This document shows positions 27,255 through 36,655 of a stretch of 64,000 nt of DNA, piece after piece. The notes beneath the pieces are model-generated. The model was not told the origin of the DNA. It made no database searches and saw only the letters and a list, made by a program, of their open reading frames with translations. This DNA comes from Flavobacteriales bacterium UBA952 (GTDB taxonomy: Bacteria; Bacteroidota; Bacteroidia; Flavobacteriales_D; Crocinitomicaceae), in NCBI GenBank assembly GCA_002293185.1, contig DBCS01000008.1, forward strand, positions 62,001 to 126,000, given 5' to 3'. The first letter of the stretch is position 1; each line of letters starts with the position of its first letter. The translations under genes and the position numbers were made by a program.

Positions 27255-28240
27255 TATTTCTGGATATAATTGTCAAAGTTATGGTGTTCAGTTTGGCGCA
27301 GCTCTTCTTCAGTTAAACTTTTAAAGTAGGCGTAGGTGCGTTTCAGCCCTTCGGCGCGGTCAATTTTGGGCTCCCAATTCAAGAGCGCACGCGCTTTGGT
27401 AATGTCGGGTTGGCGCTGTTTGGGGTCATCTACTGGTAAATCTTTGTAAATGACTTTTTGCGTAGTGCCCGTTAGCGCAATGATTTCTTCGGCAAATTGG
27501 GCAATGGTAATTTCGTCGGGGTTGCCAATATTGACAGGCTCGGCGTGGTCCGAGAATAGCAAACGCACAATGCCTTCAATGAGGTCATCTACATAGCAAA
27601 AAGAGCGGGTTTGGGAGCCATCGCCAAAAATGGTGAGGTCTTCGCCTCTAAGCGCCTGGCCAATAAAAGCCGGCAATACACGGCCGTCATTGAGGCGCAT
27701 GCGTGGGCCGTAGGTATTGAAAATGCGCACAATGCGCGTTTCCAAACCATGGTAGGTGTGGTAGGCCATGGTCATCGCTTCTTGGAAGCGCTTGGCTTCG
27801 TCATAAACGCCGCGTGGCCCCACGGGGTTCACATTGCCCCAATAGCTTTCTGGCTGCGGGTGCACCGTAGGATCACCATAGACTTCAGATGTGGAGGCAA
27901 TGAGTAGGCGCGCTCCTTTGGCGCGCGCCAAACCCAAACAGTTGTGAATACCCAAAGACCCTACTTTGAGGGTTTGGATCGGAATTTTTAAATAATCGAT
28001 AGGACTGGCTGGTGAGGCAAAGTGTAAAATGTAGTGCAACTCGCCAATTACATGGATGTATTTGCTGACGTCGTGCTTAATGAACTCAAAATGGGGGTGG
28101 CCAAAAAGGTGCTCGATGTTTTTGAGGCTGCCCGTGATAAGGTTGTCCATGCCAAGAACCCGAAAACCGTCTTTTATAAAACGATCACAGAGGTGTGAGC
28201 CTAAAAACCCGGCTGCTCCGGTGATGAGAATGCTTTTCAT
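27254..28240 (-). CDS. UDP-glucuronate decarboxylase (UDP-xylose synthase)
   Basis: Extended SDR of 328 residues that decarboxylates UDP-glucuronate to UDP-xylose. It shows GAAGFLGSHLCDRF, HFASPASPIDYLKIPIQTL, STSEVYGDP, YDEAKRF (active Tyr and Lys) and RIFNTYGPRMRLNDGRV. The adjacent upstream UDP-glucose dehydrogenase supplies its substrate, which supports the activity. The genes overlap by four bases. Confidence 0.92.
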   Translation of the reverse strand: MKSILITGAAGFLGSHLCDRFIKDGFRVLGMDNLITGSLKNIEHLFGHPHFEFIKHDVSKYIHVIGELHYILHFASPASPIDYLKIPIQTLKVGSLGIHNCLGLARAKGARLLIASTSEVYGDPTVHPQPESYWGNVNPVGPRGVYDEAKRFQEAMTMAYHTYHGLETRIVRIFNTYGPRMRLNDGRVLPAFIGQALRGEDLTIFGDGSQTRSFCYVDDLIEGIVRLLFSDHAEPVNIGNPDEITIAQFAEEIIALTGTTQKVIYKDLPVDDPKQRQPDITKARALLNWEPKIDRAEGLKRTYAYFKSLTEEELRQTEHHNFDNYIQK

Positions 28241-29559
28241 GCGTTTCTGTAAACGGTGTTGCGGCCAATACTGCTGTAGTAAAAACCATGTTGGGTCATT
28301 TGATCGGCGTCATAGAGGTTGCGGCCATCAAAAATAACGGTGTCTGCCATAAGGTCTTTGAGGGCCACAAAATTGGGGTTTCTGAAAATACCCCATTCAG
28401 TGCAAATAAGTAGCGCGTCGGCGTCTTTCACGGCCGCATATTCATCTGTTGCGTAGTCAATTTTGTCTGCCAAAACCTGCTTTACATTCGGCATGGCCTC
28501 AGGGTCAAAAGCGCAAATGTGGGCGCCTTCGGTTAAGAGCGCTTCAATGAGCGCCAAAGCCGGGGCTTCGCGGATGTCGTCGGTGTCTGGTTTAAAGGCC
28601 AGGCCCCAAACGGCAATTCGCTTGCCTTGCAAGCTGCCCCTGAAATAATTTTTGATGCGCGGCAGTAAGATCGTTTTTTGGTTTTCATTGACTTCCATGA
28701 CGGCCTGCAGTATCTTGAAGTCATAGTGCTGTTCTTTGCCAGATTTAGCCAAGGCCTGCACGTCTTTCGGGAAGCAAGAACCCCCATAGCCAATGCCGGG
28801 GAACAAAAAACGCTTGCCGATGCGGGCGTCGGCACCAATGCCAATGCGCACTTGATCGACGTCTGCACCCACCAACTCGCAAAAGTTGGCAATTTCATTC
28901 ATGAAGGTAATTTTGGTGGCCAAAAAGGCGTTGGCGGCATATTTAGTCAGCTCAGCAGACTTTTCGTCCATGATATAAATTGGGTTGCCTTGGCGCACAA
29001 ACGGTTTGTAGAGCGCCTCCATGATGTCTGCCGCACGGCTGTCTGAGCAGCCAAGCACTACGCGGTCTGGCTTCATGAAGTCAGAGACTGCAAAGCCTTC
29101 GCGCAAAAATTCTGGGTTAGACACCACCGCAAATTCAGTGCGGGCATTTTTGGCAACAGCCGCCTGTACTTTTTCGGCGGTGCCCACGGGCACGGTGCTT
29201 TTGTCTACAATTACTTTGTAGTCCGTGATGAGCTTGCCAAGTTCTTCTGCTACCCCCAACACAAAAGATAAGTCGGCAGCGCCGTCTGCCCCTGGAGGCG
29301 TAGGGAGGGCCAAGAAAATAATTTCAGCTTGGGCTATGCCTTCGGCCAAATTGGTGGTAAAGTGCAGGCGCCCTGCTTTGATGTTGCGTTCAAAGAGCAC
29401 ATCGAGCTCGGGCTCATAGATCGGAATTTCACCCGCTTGCATTTGGGTAACTTTGTGTTGGTTGTTGTCTATGCAAATCACTTGATTGCCCATTTCGGCA
29501 AAACAAGTGCCGGTTACTAAACCGACATAACCCGTACCTATGACTGCAATTTGTTTCAT
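28237..29559 (-). CDS. ugd: UDP-glucose 6-dehydrogenase
   Basis: Oxidises UDP-glucose to UDP-glucuronate with two NAD+. I start at 29559 (MKQIAVIGTGYVGLVTG), which overlaps the aminotransferase stop in an ATGA and gives 440 residues; the longer in-frame form only adds sequence lying inside the neighbour. Motifs: VDKSTVPVGTAEKV, NPEFLREGFAVSDF, the active-site GYGGSCFPKDVQAL, and GLAFKPDTDDIREAPA. The next gene, UDP-glucuronate decarboxylase, would use the product. Confidence 0.95.
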   Translation of the reverse strand: MKQIAVIGTGYVGLVTGTCFAEMGNQVICIDNNQHKVTQMQAGEIPIYEPELDVLFERNIKAGRLHFTTNLAEGIAQAEIIFLALPTPPGADGAADLSFVLGVAEELGKLITDYKVIVDKSTVPVGTAEKVQAAVAKNARTEFAVVSNPEFLREGFAVSDFMKPDRVVLGCSDSRAADIMEALYKPFVRQGNPIYIMDEKSAELTKYAANAFLATKITFMNEIANFCELVGADVDQVRIGIGADARIGKRFLFPGIGYGGSCFPKDVQALAKSGKEQHYDFKILQAVMEVNENQKTILLPRIKNYFRGSLQGKRIAVWGLAFKPDTDDIREAPALALIEALLTEGAHICAFDPEAMPNVKQVLADKIDYATDEYAAVKDADALLICTEWGIFRNPNFVALKDLMADTVIFDGRNLYDADQMTQHGFYYSSIGRNTVYRNA

Positions 29560-30683
29560 TTGTAAAAAGATAAAACGGAATCGATGATGTATTGTTGTTG
29601 GGCCTCGTCCATTTCTGTATGAATAGGTAAGGAAAGCACTTCTGTACAAAGCTGCTCAGTGAGCGGCAGCTGGAGGTCTTGGACGCCAAATGCTGCAAAC
29701 ATATGTTGTTGGTGCGCCGGAATAGGGTAGTAAATCATGGTGGGCACACCTAGGTTTTTAAGGTGTGCTTGCAGGGCTTCGCGTTGGCCACCAGCTACTC
29801 TTAAAGTGTACTGATGAAACACATGCCTGGAGTCTGGGGACCTAAATGGAATGGTGAGCGCTGGTATTTGTGCAAAAACGGCGTCGTAGGCTTCTGCTAC
29901 TGCGCGGCGTGCATCAATATAGTTGTCTAGTTGGCGTAGTTTGACGCTCAAAATTGCCGCCTGCAGGCTGTCTAGCCTGGAGTTGCAGCCCACTACGTCA
30001 TGGACATACTTGACTTTTTGGCCGTGGTTGGCAATCATTTTGATTTTTTGGGCCAGCTCGGCAACTTGGGTGTAGAGTGCGCCGCCATCGCCATAGCAGC
30101 CTAAGTTTTTGCTCGGGAAAAACGAAGTGCAGCCAATGTGGCCAATGGTGCCGGTCTTGACGCGCTGGCCGTTTGCCAGGTGGTAGTCTGAGCCAATGGC
30201 TTGGGCGTTGTCTTCCACTACATAAAGTTGGTGTTTGCGTGCGAGCTCCATTATGGCGTTCATGTTGGCCGCTTGGCCATATAGGTGCACCGGCACAATG
30301 GCTTTGGTGCGTGGCGAAATGGCCGCTTCAATGGCAGCTGGGCTAATGCAATAGGTTTGAGGGTCTACCTCTACAAATACGGGCGTGAGGCCCAAGAGCG
30401 CAATGACTTCTGTGGTGGCAATGTAGGTAAAGCTTGGCGTAATGACTTCATCGCCGGGCTTCAGGCCAAGTGCCATGAGTGCAATTTGCAGCGCGTCTGT
30501 GCCGTTGGCACAAGGAATCACGTGTTCGGCGCCCAAATAAGCACCAAATTCTGTAGCAAAGGATTCTACTTTTTGGCCACCAATAAACACTGCGCTTTGC
30601 AGTACTTCTGAAATGGCGCTGTCTATGGCGGGCTTGATCTTCGCATATTGGGCCGAAAGATCGACCATCTGAATACCTTTCAT
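29556..30683 (-). CDS. DegT/DnrJ/EryC1 aminotransferase, WbpE/WlbC-like
   Basis: PLP-dependent sugar aminotransferase of 375 residues, started at 30683 (MKGIQMVDLSAQYAKIKP). The PLP lysine is in FFPSKNLGCYGDGGA, with NGTDALQIALMALGL and EDNAQAIGSDY. It resembles the WbpE/WlbC group that places the 3-amino group on UDP-3-keto-GlcNAcA, and WbpB- and WbpD-like genes lie in the same run. First gene of the minus-strand nucleotide-sugar run; its promoter must lie in the 140-base divergent gap shared with upxY. Confidence 0.87.
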   Translation of the reverse strand: MKGIQMVDLSAQYAKIKPAIDSAISEVLQSAVFIGGQKVESFATEFGAYLGAEHVIPCANGTDALQIALMALGLKPGDEVITPSFTYIATTEVIALLGLTPVFVEVDPQTYCISPAAIEAAISPRTKAIVPVHLYGQAANMNAIMELARKHQLYVVEDNAQAIGSDYHLANGQRVKTGTIGHIGCTSFFPSKNLGCYGDGGALYTQVAELAQKIKMIANHGQKVKYVHDVVGCNSRLDSLQAAILSVKLRQLDNYIDARRAVAEAYDAVFAQIPALTIPFRSPDSRHVFHQYTLRVAGGQREALQAHLKNLGVPTMIYYPIPAHQQHMFAAFGVQDLQLPLTEQLCTEVLSLPIHTEMDEAQQQYIIDSVLSFYK

Positions 30684-30790
30684 AGTGCAAAGAAAAGGAT
30701 TTTTGCCAAGAACATACACCTTGGTGGCCTACTTGTTCTGTTCATATTGAATTAATTTTAATTTAATAGGGTAAAATAAGCGAAAACAAC

Positions 30791-30798
30791 TACATTTG
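30791..30798 (+). promoter_or_regulatory. Putative -7 element of the upxY-wza transcript
   Basis: TACATTTG is a full match to TAnnTTTG, in the 140-base divergent gap between the aminotransferase and upxY. Transcription would start near 30805, about 19 bases before the upxY ATG. I could not identify a -33 element, nor a convincing promoter for the minus-strand gene in this gap. Confidence 0.45.
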
Positions 30799-30823
30799 CA
30801 GCAGTAGTCACTTATTTGACTTT

Positions 30824-31372
30824 ATGACCAATACCACTACGCTTACCGAACAAATACAGTCAATTCTCGTAATTGACCCTATTTTAAATTGGTATGTAGT
30901 GTACACCAAACCACAAGCAGAAAAACGAGTAGCCGAGCGCTTGCAACACGCTGGTTTTGAGGTGTATTTGCCGCTAGTAGAAGAGCTCAAGCAGTGGTCT
31001 GATCGCAAGAAAAAAGTGCAGCGCCCGCTCATTGCTTCGGTTGTTTTTGTGCGCACAAGCCCCACGCAACTTTTCGGTGTTTTTGAAGCCCAGGGCGTGA
31101 GCCGCGTGTTGCGCTATTTAGGCCGCCCAGCAGTGGTGCAGCCCCAAGAAATCTTGAATTTGCAAATTTTGTTGCAACAAGCAGCTGCCCCAGAGGTGCA
31201 ACACATGCAACTGAGCCCAGGTGCCACAATTGAAGTGCTGCGCGGGCCTTTCAAAGGAATTATCGGAACAGCCACGCTAGTACTCAACACACTGCGCGTG
31301 CGCATCGACATACGCCACCTCGGGGTGGCTTTTAGTATTAACGTGCCTAAAAGCTTTGTAAAAGTACTGTAG
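30824..31372 (+). CDS. UpxY-family (NusG/RfaH-like) transcription antiterminator
   Basis: Specialised NusG paralogue of 182 residues. The N-terminal NGN domain begins NWYVVYTKPQAEKRVAERL (about residues 24-42), with ASVVFVRTSP as in the family. The C-terminal KOW-like region contains IEVLRGPFKGIIGTA. In Bacteroides, UpxY proteins let RNA polymerase read through the long capsule operon they precede. Its position as first gene before wza and a run of more than 25 kb of plus-strand polysaccharide genes fits that role. Confidence 0.9.
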   Translation: MTNTTTLTEQIQSILVIDPILNWYVVYTKPQAEKRVAERLQHAGFEVYLPLVEELKQWSDRKKKVQRPLIASVVFVRTSPTQLFGVFEAQGVSRVLRYLGRPAVVQPQEILNLQILLQQAAAPEVQHMQLSPGATIEVLRGPFKGIIGTATLVLNTLRVRIDIRHLGVAFSINVPKSFVKVL

Positions 31373-31441
31373 CCCAAACGGGGCCTGCTTTTGCGGTTTT
31401 TAGGTTCGGTGAGTATCTGTGACTCACCACGGCGAAGCCGT
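31372..31441 (+). promoter_or_regulatory. Leader region between upxY and wza with three consecutive hairpins
   Basis: Directly after the upxY stop come GCCC/GGGC (31372-31375 with 31381-31384), GGTGAGT/ACTCACC with a 7-base loop (31408-31428) and ACGGC-GAA-GCCGT (31429-31441). A T-rich stretch follows the first hairpin. The rest of the 132-base gap up to the wza start shows nothing else. An attenuator or antiterminator-loading RNA is possible, given the neighbouring UpxY gene. Confidence 0.45.
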
Positions 31442-31504
31442 TCCAAACGCATAAATTAGGTGAACACCAAGCATTTCAGTAATTTTGTCCTTAAAATTCA
31501 ATTT

Positions 31505-34120
31505 ATGAAAACGTTACACGCGTTATTTTTATTTGGCCTTTTCTTTTTTGCCATGCCTGCCTTCGCGCAGCTACCTGCAGACCAAGGCTTTTTGATTAAA
31601 GCCGAGCTAGACAAACGCGGCTTGTCAGAAGCCGAAGCCGATGCAGCACTCATTGCTGAGGGCTTAGATATCAAAAAGATGAGCCCTGAAGAGGTGCTGG
31701 GTAAGAAAACCCAAATACTTGGAATTTTGGATGCTTCTGCAGCTAAAAAACAAGTAAAAGATACACCTGATGTAGCTGAAGCTATTGTCATTGATACCAA
31801 CAAAGTAATTGAGACCATCATAAAGCCAGCTATTGAAGCCGCGGTAACAAATCCTATTTATGGCCACCAGCTGTTTCAAAACGGGGGGCTGCCAGTGCAA
31901 GCCAATACTGATGGTGCCAGTGCACCGGAAACCTATGTTTTGGGCGCAGGTGATCAAATTCGCATCACCATTTTTGGTATTTCACAAGCCGATCTATTAA
32001 TGACCATTAATGAAAGTGGTTTTGTAGCTCCGGCTGGTATGGTTCAAATTTACTTGAAAGGTTTGACCCTAAAAGAAGCTCGTAAAGTGGTGCGCAACCG
32101 GTTTTCGCTTACTTACCGCTTTCAGAACGACGAATTCGCTGTTACGCTTCAAAAAGCCCGCATGTTAAATGTCAATATTTTTGGCGAAGTAGTTAAAGGC
32201 GGTAGCGTACAGCTTTCGGCACTGAATACGGCACTCAATGCATTGATGGCTGCTGGTGGAGTGAGTGAAATAGGATCTGTGCGCCACATTGAGTTACTCC
32301 GTGGAGATATCAGAAAAAAAATTGACCTGTATGCATTCTTGAACAACCCAAGCGTTCAGTTTCAGTACGACCTCCAGCACAACGACATCTTGTATGTTCC
32401 TGTAGCACAAAAAGTAGTGTCTTTAGAAGGTGCCGTTAAGCGCCCCATGCGTTATGAATTGGCAGGTACAGAAGGCCTCAAAGAATTGCTGGCTTTTGCA
32501 GGTGGAGTTTTGTACAACGCCAATGCAGCGCTTATTCAGGTAGAGCGTCAAACAGGTGAAAAACCACAACTCACTGAATATAGTTTAGCTGATGTACTCA
32601 GCGGAAAAGTTGTTGTTGAATTATTAGATGGCGATGTAGTGAGGTTAAGACAAAGTTCAATTCCTTTAGAACAATTCTCAGCTATTGAAGGAGCAGTTTA
32701 TTACCCTGGGCAATATGCTTGGAAAGAAGGCCAAACGCTAGACGAAGTGCTAAACAAGGCTCAATTAAAACCAGAAACCAGTACAGATTTGTATTTTGTT
32801 GAGCGCACCATAACCGATGGCACCAAAAAGATTATCAAAGTAAAAGGTAGTGACGCTGCATCTTTTCAACTCGAAGCAAAAGATAAAATTTTGGTTTATG
32901 ATCAAGCAAATTTTTCAAACCAACTTCCATTAGAAGTAACGGGTGCTGTACGCGCGCCTTTCAAGCAAAACTTAGCTTATACAGACCAAATTAAATTGTC
33001 AGAGGCTTTGGCATTGGCCAAAGGTACTTTACCAACCACCGCAGATTGGGCATATGTCCGCAGACCCAACTTGTTTGTGCCCAATGAATACAGTTATACT
33101 AGAGTCAACCTCAATGAAAATGCCGATTTTGCTTTAGGAGCTGGCGATGTATTGATGGTCTATGACAAAGAAATCTATACGCAGGCTGCAGATGTTAGTA
33201 TTGGTGGGGCAGTAAGAGTAGCTTACCGCACGCCTTTTAGCCCTGAGCTCAGTATCAAAACGCTCATTGAAATGGCAGGCCGCACTACGGAGAAAGCCAA
33301 CTTGAAGCGCGTTGACTTATTTCGTTTGGTGTATAACGATAAAAGAGGTTCGGGTTATGAGCTCATTCGCTTGAGTATTGACTCTAACTACAGCGTGGTG
33401 GGTTACCCAGGTGGTTACCCTTTACTCCCGTTTGATCAGGTTGTGGTGCGCCAACTTACGTTGTTCGATAAAGACAAGGTAGTTACGGTTAACGGAGAAG
33501 TTAAATTCCCCGGAGACTACGCTTTGCCTGCTGCGCAATACAGGTTGTCTGACCTCATTACTGACGCTGGTGGCATCAATGCAATTGGAAGCTCTGACGG
33601 TGCGGTAATCATGCGCGCATACAACAATGTTGGCCCAATAGGTATTCATGTTAAAAAGGCACTGCGCCACAAGCGTTCTAAAAAGTACAATCCGTATTTA
33701 TTGTCTGGAGACGTACTTACCATTTACCCGGCACAAAATATATTCACACTTCGTTTGCTTGGCACCTATTACCCTTTACAGGATAGTTTGACTCCGTTAA
33801 GTAACAAGTCTTTTATTTATGCAGGTAAAAAATCGGCACGTTGGTATATCAGAGAATTTGCTGGCGGCTTAACGAAAGATGCAGAGCGCAGAAGTGTTGC
33901 TGTGGCCTATCCGAACGGCCAAGTGGATGGTACCAAGCGCGTACTGTTTTTATTCAACGACATGCCAACAGTGCTTACTGGTGGGCAAATTGTTGTGAAT
34001 ATTGCATCTGAAAAAGAAAAAACCGAAAAGAAAGAGATCGATTACGACGCGGTTTTTACCCGCTCTTTCCAGGCCATTTCTTCTTTATTGACTTTAATGT
34101 TACTTGTTAACCAATTATAA
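31505..34120 (+). CDS. Polysaccharide export outer-membrane protein with SLBB repeats (Wza type)
   Basis: Large Wza-like export protein of 871 residues. I start at the ATG 31505, giving a signal peptide MKTLHALFLFGLFFF ending AFAQ. The poly-export domain begins near residue 143 (YVLGAGDQIRITIFG), followed by several SLBB-type modules (for example VSLEGAVKRPMRYEL, FSAIEGAVYYPGQYAW, VTVNGEVKFPGDYAL). The C-terminus has a hydrophobic helix (SSLLTLMLLVNQL). It is longer than E. coli Wza (about 380), as usual for Bacteroidota. It should form the outer-membrane channel for the polysaccharide. Confidence 0.92.
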   Translation: MKTLHALFLFGLFFFAMPAFAQLPADQGFLIKAELDKRGLSEAEADAALIAEGLDIKKMSPEEVLGKKTQILGILDASAAKKQVKDTPDVAEAIVIDTNKVIETIIKPAIEAAVTNPIYGHQLFQNGGLPVQANTDGASAPETYVLGAGDQIRITIFGISQADLLMTINESGFVAPAGMVQIYLKGLTLKEARKVVRNRFSLTYRFQNDEFAVTLQKARMLNVNIFGEVVKGGSVQLSALNTALNALMAAGGVSEIGSVRHIELLRGDIRKKIDLYAFLNNPSVQFQYDLQHNDILYVPVAQKVVSLEGAVKRPMRYELAGTEGLKELLAFAGGVLYNANAALIQVERQTGEKPQLTEYSLADVLSGKVVVELLDGDVVRLRQSSIPLEQFSAIEGAVYYPGQYAWKEGQTLDEVLNKAQLKPETSTDLYFVERTITDGTKKIIKVKGSDAASFQLEAKDKILVYDQANFSNQLPLEVTGAVRAPFKQNLAYTDQIKLSEALALAKGTLPTTADWAYVRRPNLFVPNEYSYTRVNLNENADFALGAGDVLMVYDKEIYTQAADVSIGGAVRVAYRTPFSPELSIKTLIEMAGRTTEKANLKRVDLFRLVYNDKRGSGYELIRLSIDSNYSVVGYPGGYPLLPFDQVVVRQLTLFDKDKVVTVNGEVKFPGDYALPAAQYRLSDLITDAGGINAIGSSDGAVIMRAYNNVGPIGIHVKKALRHKRSKKYNPYLLSGDVLTIYPAQNIFTLRLLGTYYPLQDSLTPLSNKSFIYAGKKSARWYIREFAGGLTKDAERRSVAVAYPNGQVDGTKRVLFLFNDMPTVLTGGQIVVNIASEKEKTEKKEIDYDAVFTRSFQAISSLLTLMLLVNQL

Positions 34121-34128
34121 GTAAGCGC

Positions 34129-35193
34129 ATGTCAGAACTTCAACAACAAGCACCCGCCTCAGACGAAATCAGCCTCAAGGAGCTCATCTTGAAAGGCAAA
34201 GATTGGTTTACCTATTTATGGGGCTATAAGTGGATAATTCTTTTAGTCGCAGCCCTCGGAGGCGGCCTAGGTTTTACTTATGCCAAGTACTTGACCAAAC
34301 CGACCTACACATCTCAGGTTACTTTTGCAATGGAGTCAAAAGCCGGTGGTGGCGCAAGTGCTTTGGGTGGGCTTGCAAGTTCGTTAGGTCTAGGAGATAT
34401 CGGCGGCGCTAGCCAAAGTGGTATGTTTGGAGGTGAGAATATTTTAATGTTGATGAAGTCTAATCGAATTATTCATGAGGCATTGAAAGAACCGTTGGAA
34501 GAATTAAAAGGAAACCATTTATTGAATGCTTATTTGAATAATCATTTTGAGAAGGCAATAAAAGAAAAGAAGATAAAGTTATTTCCTAAGGAAATAGACA
34601 CACTATCCTTCACGAGAAATCAAGATAGCGTGTTATTATTGGTAACGAAAAGTATCAGAGAAGAACAATTGCTTGCAGACAGAGCTGATAAAAAGAATAC
34701 AATCATAAAGCTTGAGGTAAAAGATGAAAATGAGTATTGGGCTTATTTGTTTAGTAAGATGTTGGTGAAGCACGCGATTGACCTATACATGGATATAAAA
34801 GTGGGAAAATTGATAGCCACTGAGCAAGAGTTGACCAGAAAAAGAGATTCAATTAGAGGAATGCTTGATGGATCAATTACCACATTAGCTTATGAAACAG
34901 ATTTGAATAGCCATACGCCATTGATGCGCTACAAAACCAACCAAGCTAAGAAACAGATTGATGTGGAGGTTTTGAAGACGATGTATGGAAACATTATTCA
35001 AAATCTTGAAATGACGAAGTTTCAACGTAGCCAGGAAGAGCCTATTATTGAGATTATTGATGAGCCAATTTTGCCGTTGAGTATGGAAAAGTTTGGGAAG
35101 GCCAAAGGGATGGTAATGGGAGGATTTCTTGCAGGCTTTTTAATTTTTGGTTGGTTGGTGATAAAGCGCTTTCTGAAAACTATAATGAATTAG
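34129..35193 (+). CDS. Wzz-type chain-length determinant / co-polymerase without kinase domain
   Basis: Inner-membrane polysaccharide co-polymerase of 354 residues. A first membrane segment lies near residues 37-55 (IILLVAALGGGLGFTYAKY) and a second near 323-342 (MVMGGFLAGFLIFGW), with a periplasmic helical domain between. No Walker-type tyrosine kinase domain follows, unlike Wzc. The base composition changes inside the gene: up to about 34440 it looks like the flanks, after that it is AT-rich, which suggests a recombination point. It follows wza by 8 bases. Confidence 0.87.
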   Translation: MSELQQQAPASDEISLKELILKGKDWFTYLWGYKWIILLVAALGGGLGFTYAKYLTKPTYTSQVTFAMESKAGGGASALGGLASSLGLGDIGGASQSGMFGGENILMLMKSNRIIHEALKEPLEELKGNHLLNAYLNNHFEKAIKEKKIKLFPKEIDTLSFTRNQDSVLLLVTKSIREEQLLADRADKKNTIIKLEVKDENEYWAYLFSKMLVKHAIDLYMDIKVGKLIATEQELTRKRDSIRGMLDGSITTLAYETDLNSHTPLMRYKTNQAKKQIDVEVLKTMYGNIIQNLEMTKFQRSQEEPIIEIIDEPILPLSMEKFGKAKGMVMGGFLAGFLIFGWLVIKRFLKTIMN

Positions 35194-35351
35194 TGTGGTC
35201 CAGACTGAAGAGGTGTATTTGTTAATTACCGTAAATCGTTAAGGTGTTGATAATGAGCCCTACTATGAATTACTAGCTGCCTCAAAATATTCAAAATCCA
35301 ATCAAAATTAAGATAGTTGGTGCGCAGTGTGGTGCGCAATAATAATAAAGT
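35194..35351 (+). promoter_or_regulatory. Gap with tandem TGGTGCGCA repeats upstream of the nucleotide-sugar dehydrogenase
   Basis: TGGTGCGCA occurs twice, at 35318-35326 and 35330-35338, twelve bases apart, each containing the palindrome TGCGCA, and ends 13 bases before the ATG at 35352. The GC-rich repeats stand out in AT-rich surroundings. They could be an operator, part of a leader RNA, or a trace of recombination. Nothing else recognisable lies in this 158-base gap. Confidence 0.4.
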
Positions 35352-36644
35352 ATGAAAATAGAAAATTCTAAAATTGCCATAATTGGCTTGGGTTATGTTG
35401 GGCTACCATTGGCAATTGAGTTTGGTAAAAAGTATAAAGTACTAGGTTTTGACATAAATCAAGCTCGGATAGAGGAGCTAATGGCCGGTAAAGATCGAAC
35501 TAATGAAGCTGATCTGGAAGGACTGCAGTTTGCAATCAATTTGGCTATTGAATCTGATAAAGTGGGTTTGACCTTCTCCTCAAATAAAGAAGAGCTTAAG
35601 TCTTATAATGTTTTTATAGTAACGGTTCCAACCCCAATAGACCAGTTTAAGGCGCCTGATTTAACTCCTTTGCTTAAAGCGTCGGAAATGTTGGGTAATG
35701 TTTTGAAAAGGGGAGATATCGTAATTTACGAGTCTACTGTTTATCCCGGTTGTACGGAAGAAGACTGTGTTCCGGTGTTAGAAAAGTACTCTGGATTGAA
35801 ATTTAATCAAGATTTTTATTGTGGTTATTCACCTGAGCGAATTAATCCTGGCGACAAGGTAAACACATTAACCAAAATTAAAAAAGTAACTTCAGGGTCA
35901 ACTCCAGAAATTGCAGATATTGTTGATTCATTATACTCAAGTATTATTGAAGCAGGAACACATAAAGCTCCTAGTATGAAAGTTGCCGAAGCATCTAAAG
36001 CGATTGAGAATGCTCAACGGGATGTAAATATTTCATTTGTTAATGAATTGGCCTTGATTTTCGATCGAATGGGTATTGATACCAATGATGTTTTGGATGC
36101 GGCAGGCACCAAATGGAATTTTTTAAAGTATAAACCAGGACTTGTTGGCGGACATTGCATTGGTGTTGATCCTTATTATTTGGCACACAAAGCAGAAAGT
36201 TTAGGATATCATCCTCAAGTAATTCTGTCAGGCCGTCGCGTTAATGACAACATGGGAATGTTTGTGGCCAACAAGTTAGTTAAATTATTGATTTCAAAAA
36301 ATCACGTAATTTCAAATTCGAATGTTTTGGTATTAGGCATTACATTTAAAGAAGATTGTCCTGATATACGCAATTCAAAAGTTATTGATATTATAGAGGA
36401 ATTGGAGCAATTTAATATCAATGTTGATGTATTCGACCCTCATGCCAATGAACGTGAGGTTCTGGAGGAATATGGTATAACTTTAATTGACAAAATAACC
36501 AAAACCTACGACGGTATCATTTTAGCTGTATCTCACAAAGAATTTTTGGAAATCGATATAACTCAGCTAAAATCATCTAATTCATCTGTAATATTTGATA
36601 CAAAAGCATTTTTAAATCGAAAATTAATTGACTCAAGACTTTAA
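35352..36644 (+). CDS. Nucleotide sugar dehydrogenase, TviB/WbpO-like (UDP-GlcNAc or UDP-GalNAc 6-dehydrogenase)
   Basis: UDP-sugar C6 dehydrogenase of 430 residues. Motifs: IIGLGYVGLPLAIEFGK, TVPTPID, YESTVYPGCTEE, CGYSPERINPGD, and the active-site cysteine in GGHCIGVDPYYLAHKA (about residue 273). This pattern is closer to TviB/WbpO than to UDP-glucose dehydrogenases, and a separate UDP-glucose dehydrogenase exists at 28237. It could supply the uronic acid for the WbpB/E/D-like steps. The exact epimer used is not certain. Confidence 0.88.
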   Translation: MKIENSKIAIIGLGYVGLPLAIEFGKKYKVLGFDINQARIEELMAGKDRTNEADLEGLQFAINLAIESDKVGLTFSSNKEELKSYNVFIVTVPTPIDQFKAPDLTPLLKASEMLGNVLKRGDIVIYESTVYPGCTEEDCVPVLEKYSGLKFNQDFYCGYSPERINPGDKVNTLTKIKKVTSGSTPEIADIVDSLYSSIIEAGTHKAPSMKVAEASKAIENAQRDVNISFVNELALIFDRMGIDTNDVLDAAGTKWNFLKYKPGLVGGHCIGVDPYYLAHKAESLGYHPQVILSGRRVNDNMGMFVANKLVKLLISKNHVISNSNVLVLGITFKEDCPDIRNSKVIDIIEELEQFNINVDVFDPHANEREVLEEYGITLIDKITKTYDGIILAVSHKEFLEIDITQLKSSNSSVIFDTKAFLNRKLIDSRL

Positions 36645-36655
36645 TTTATAAAACC

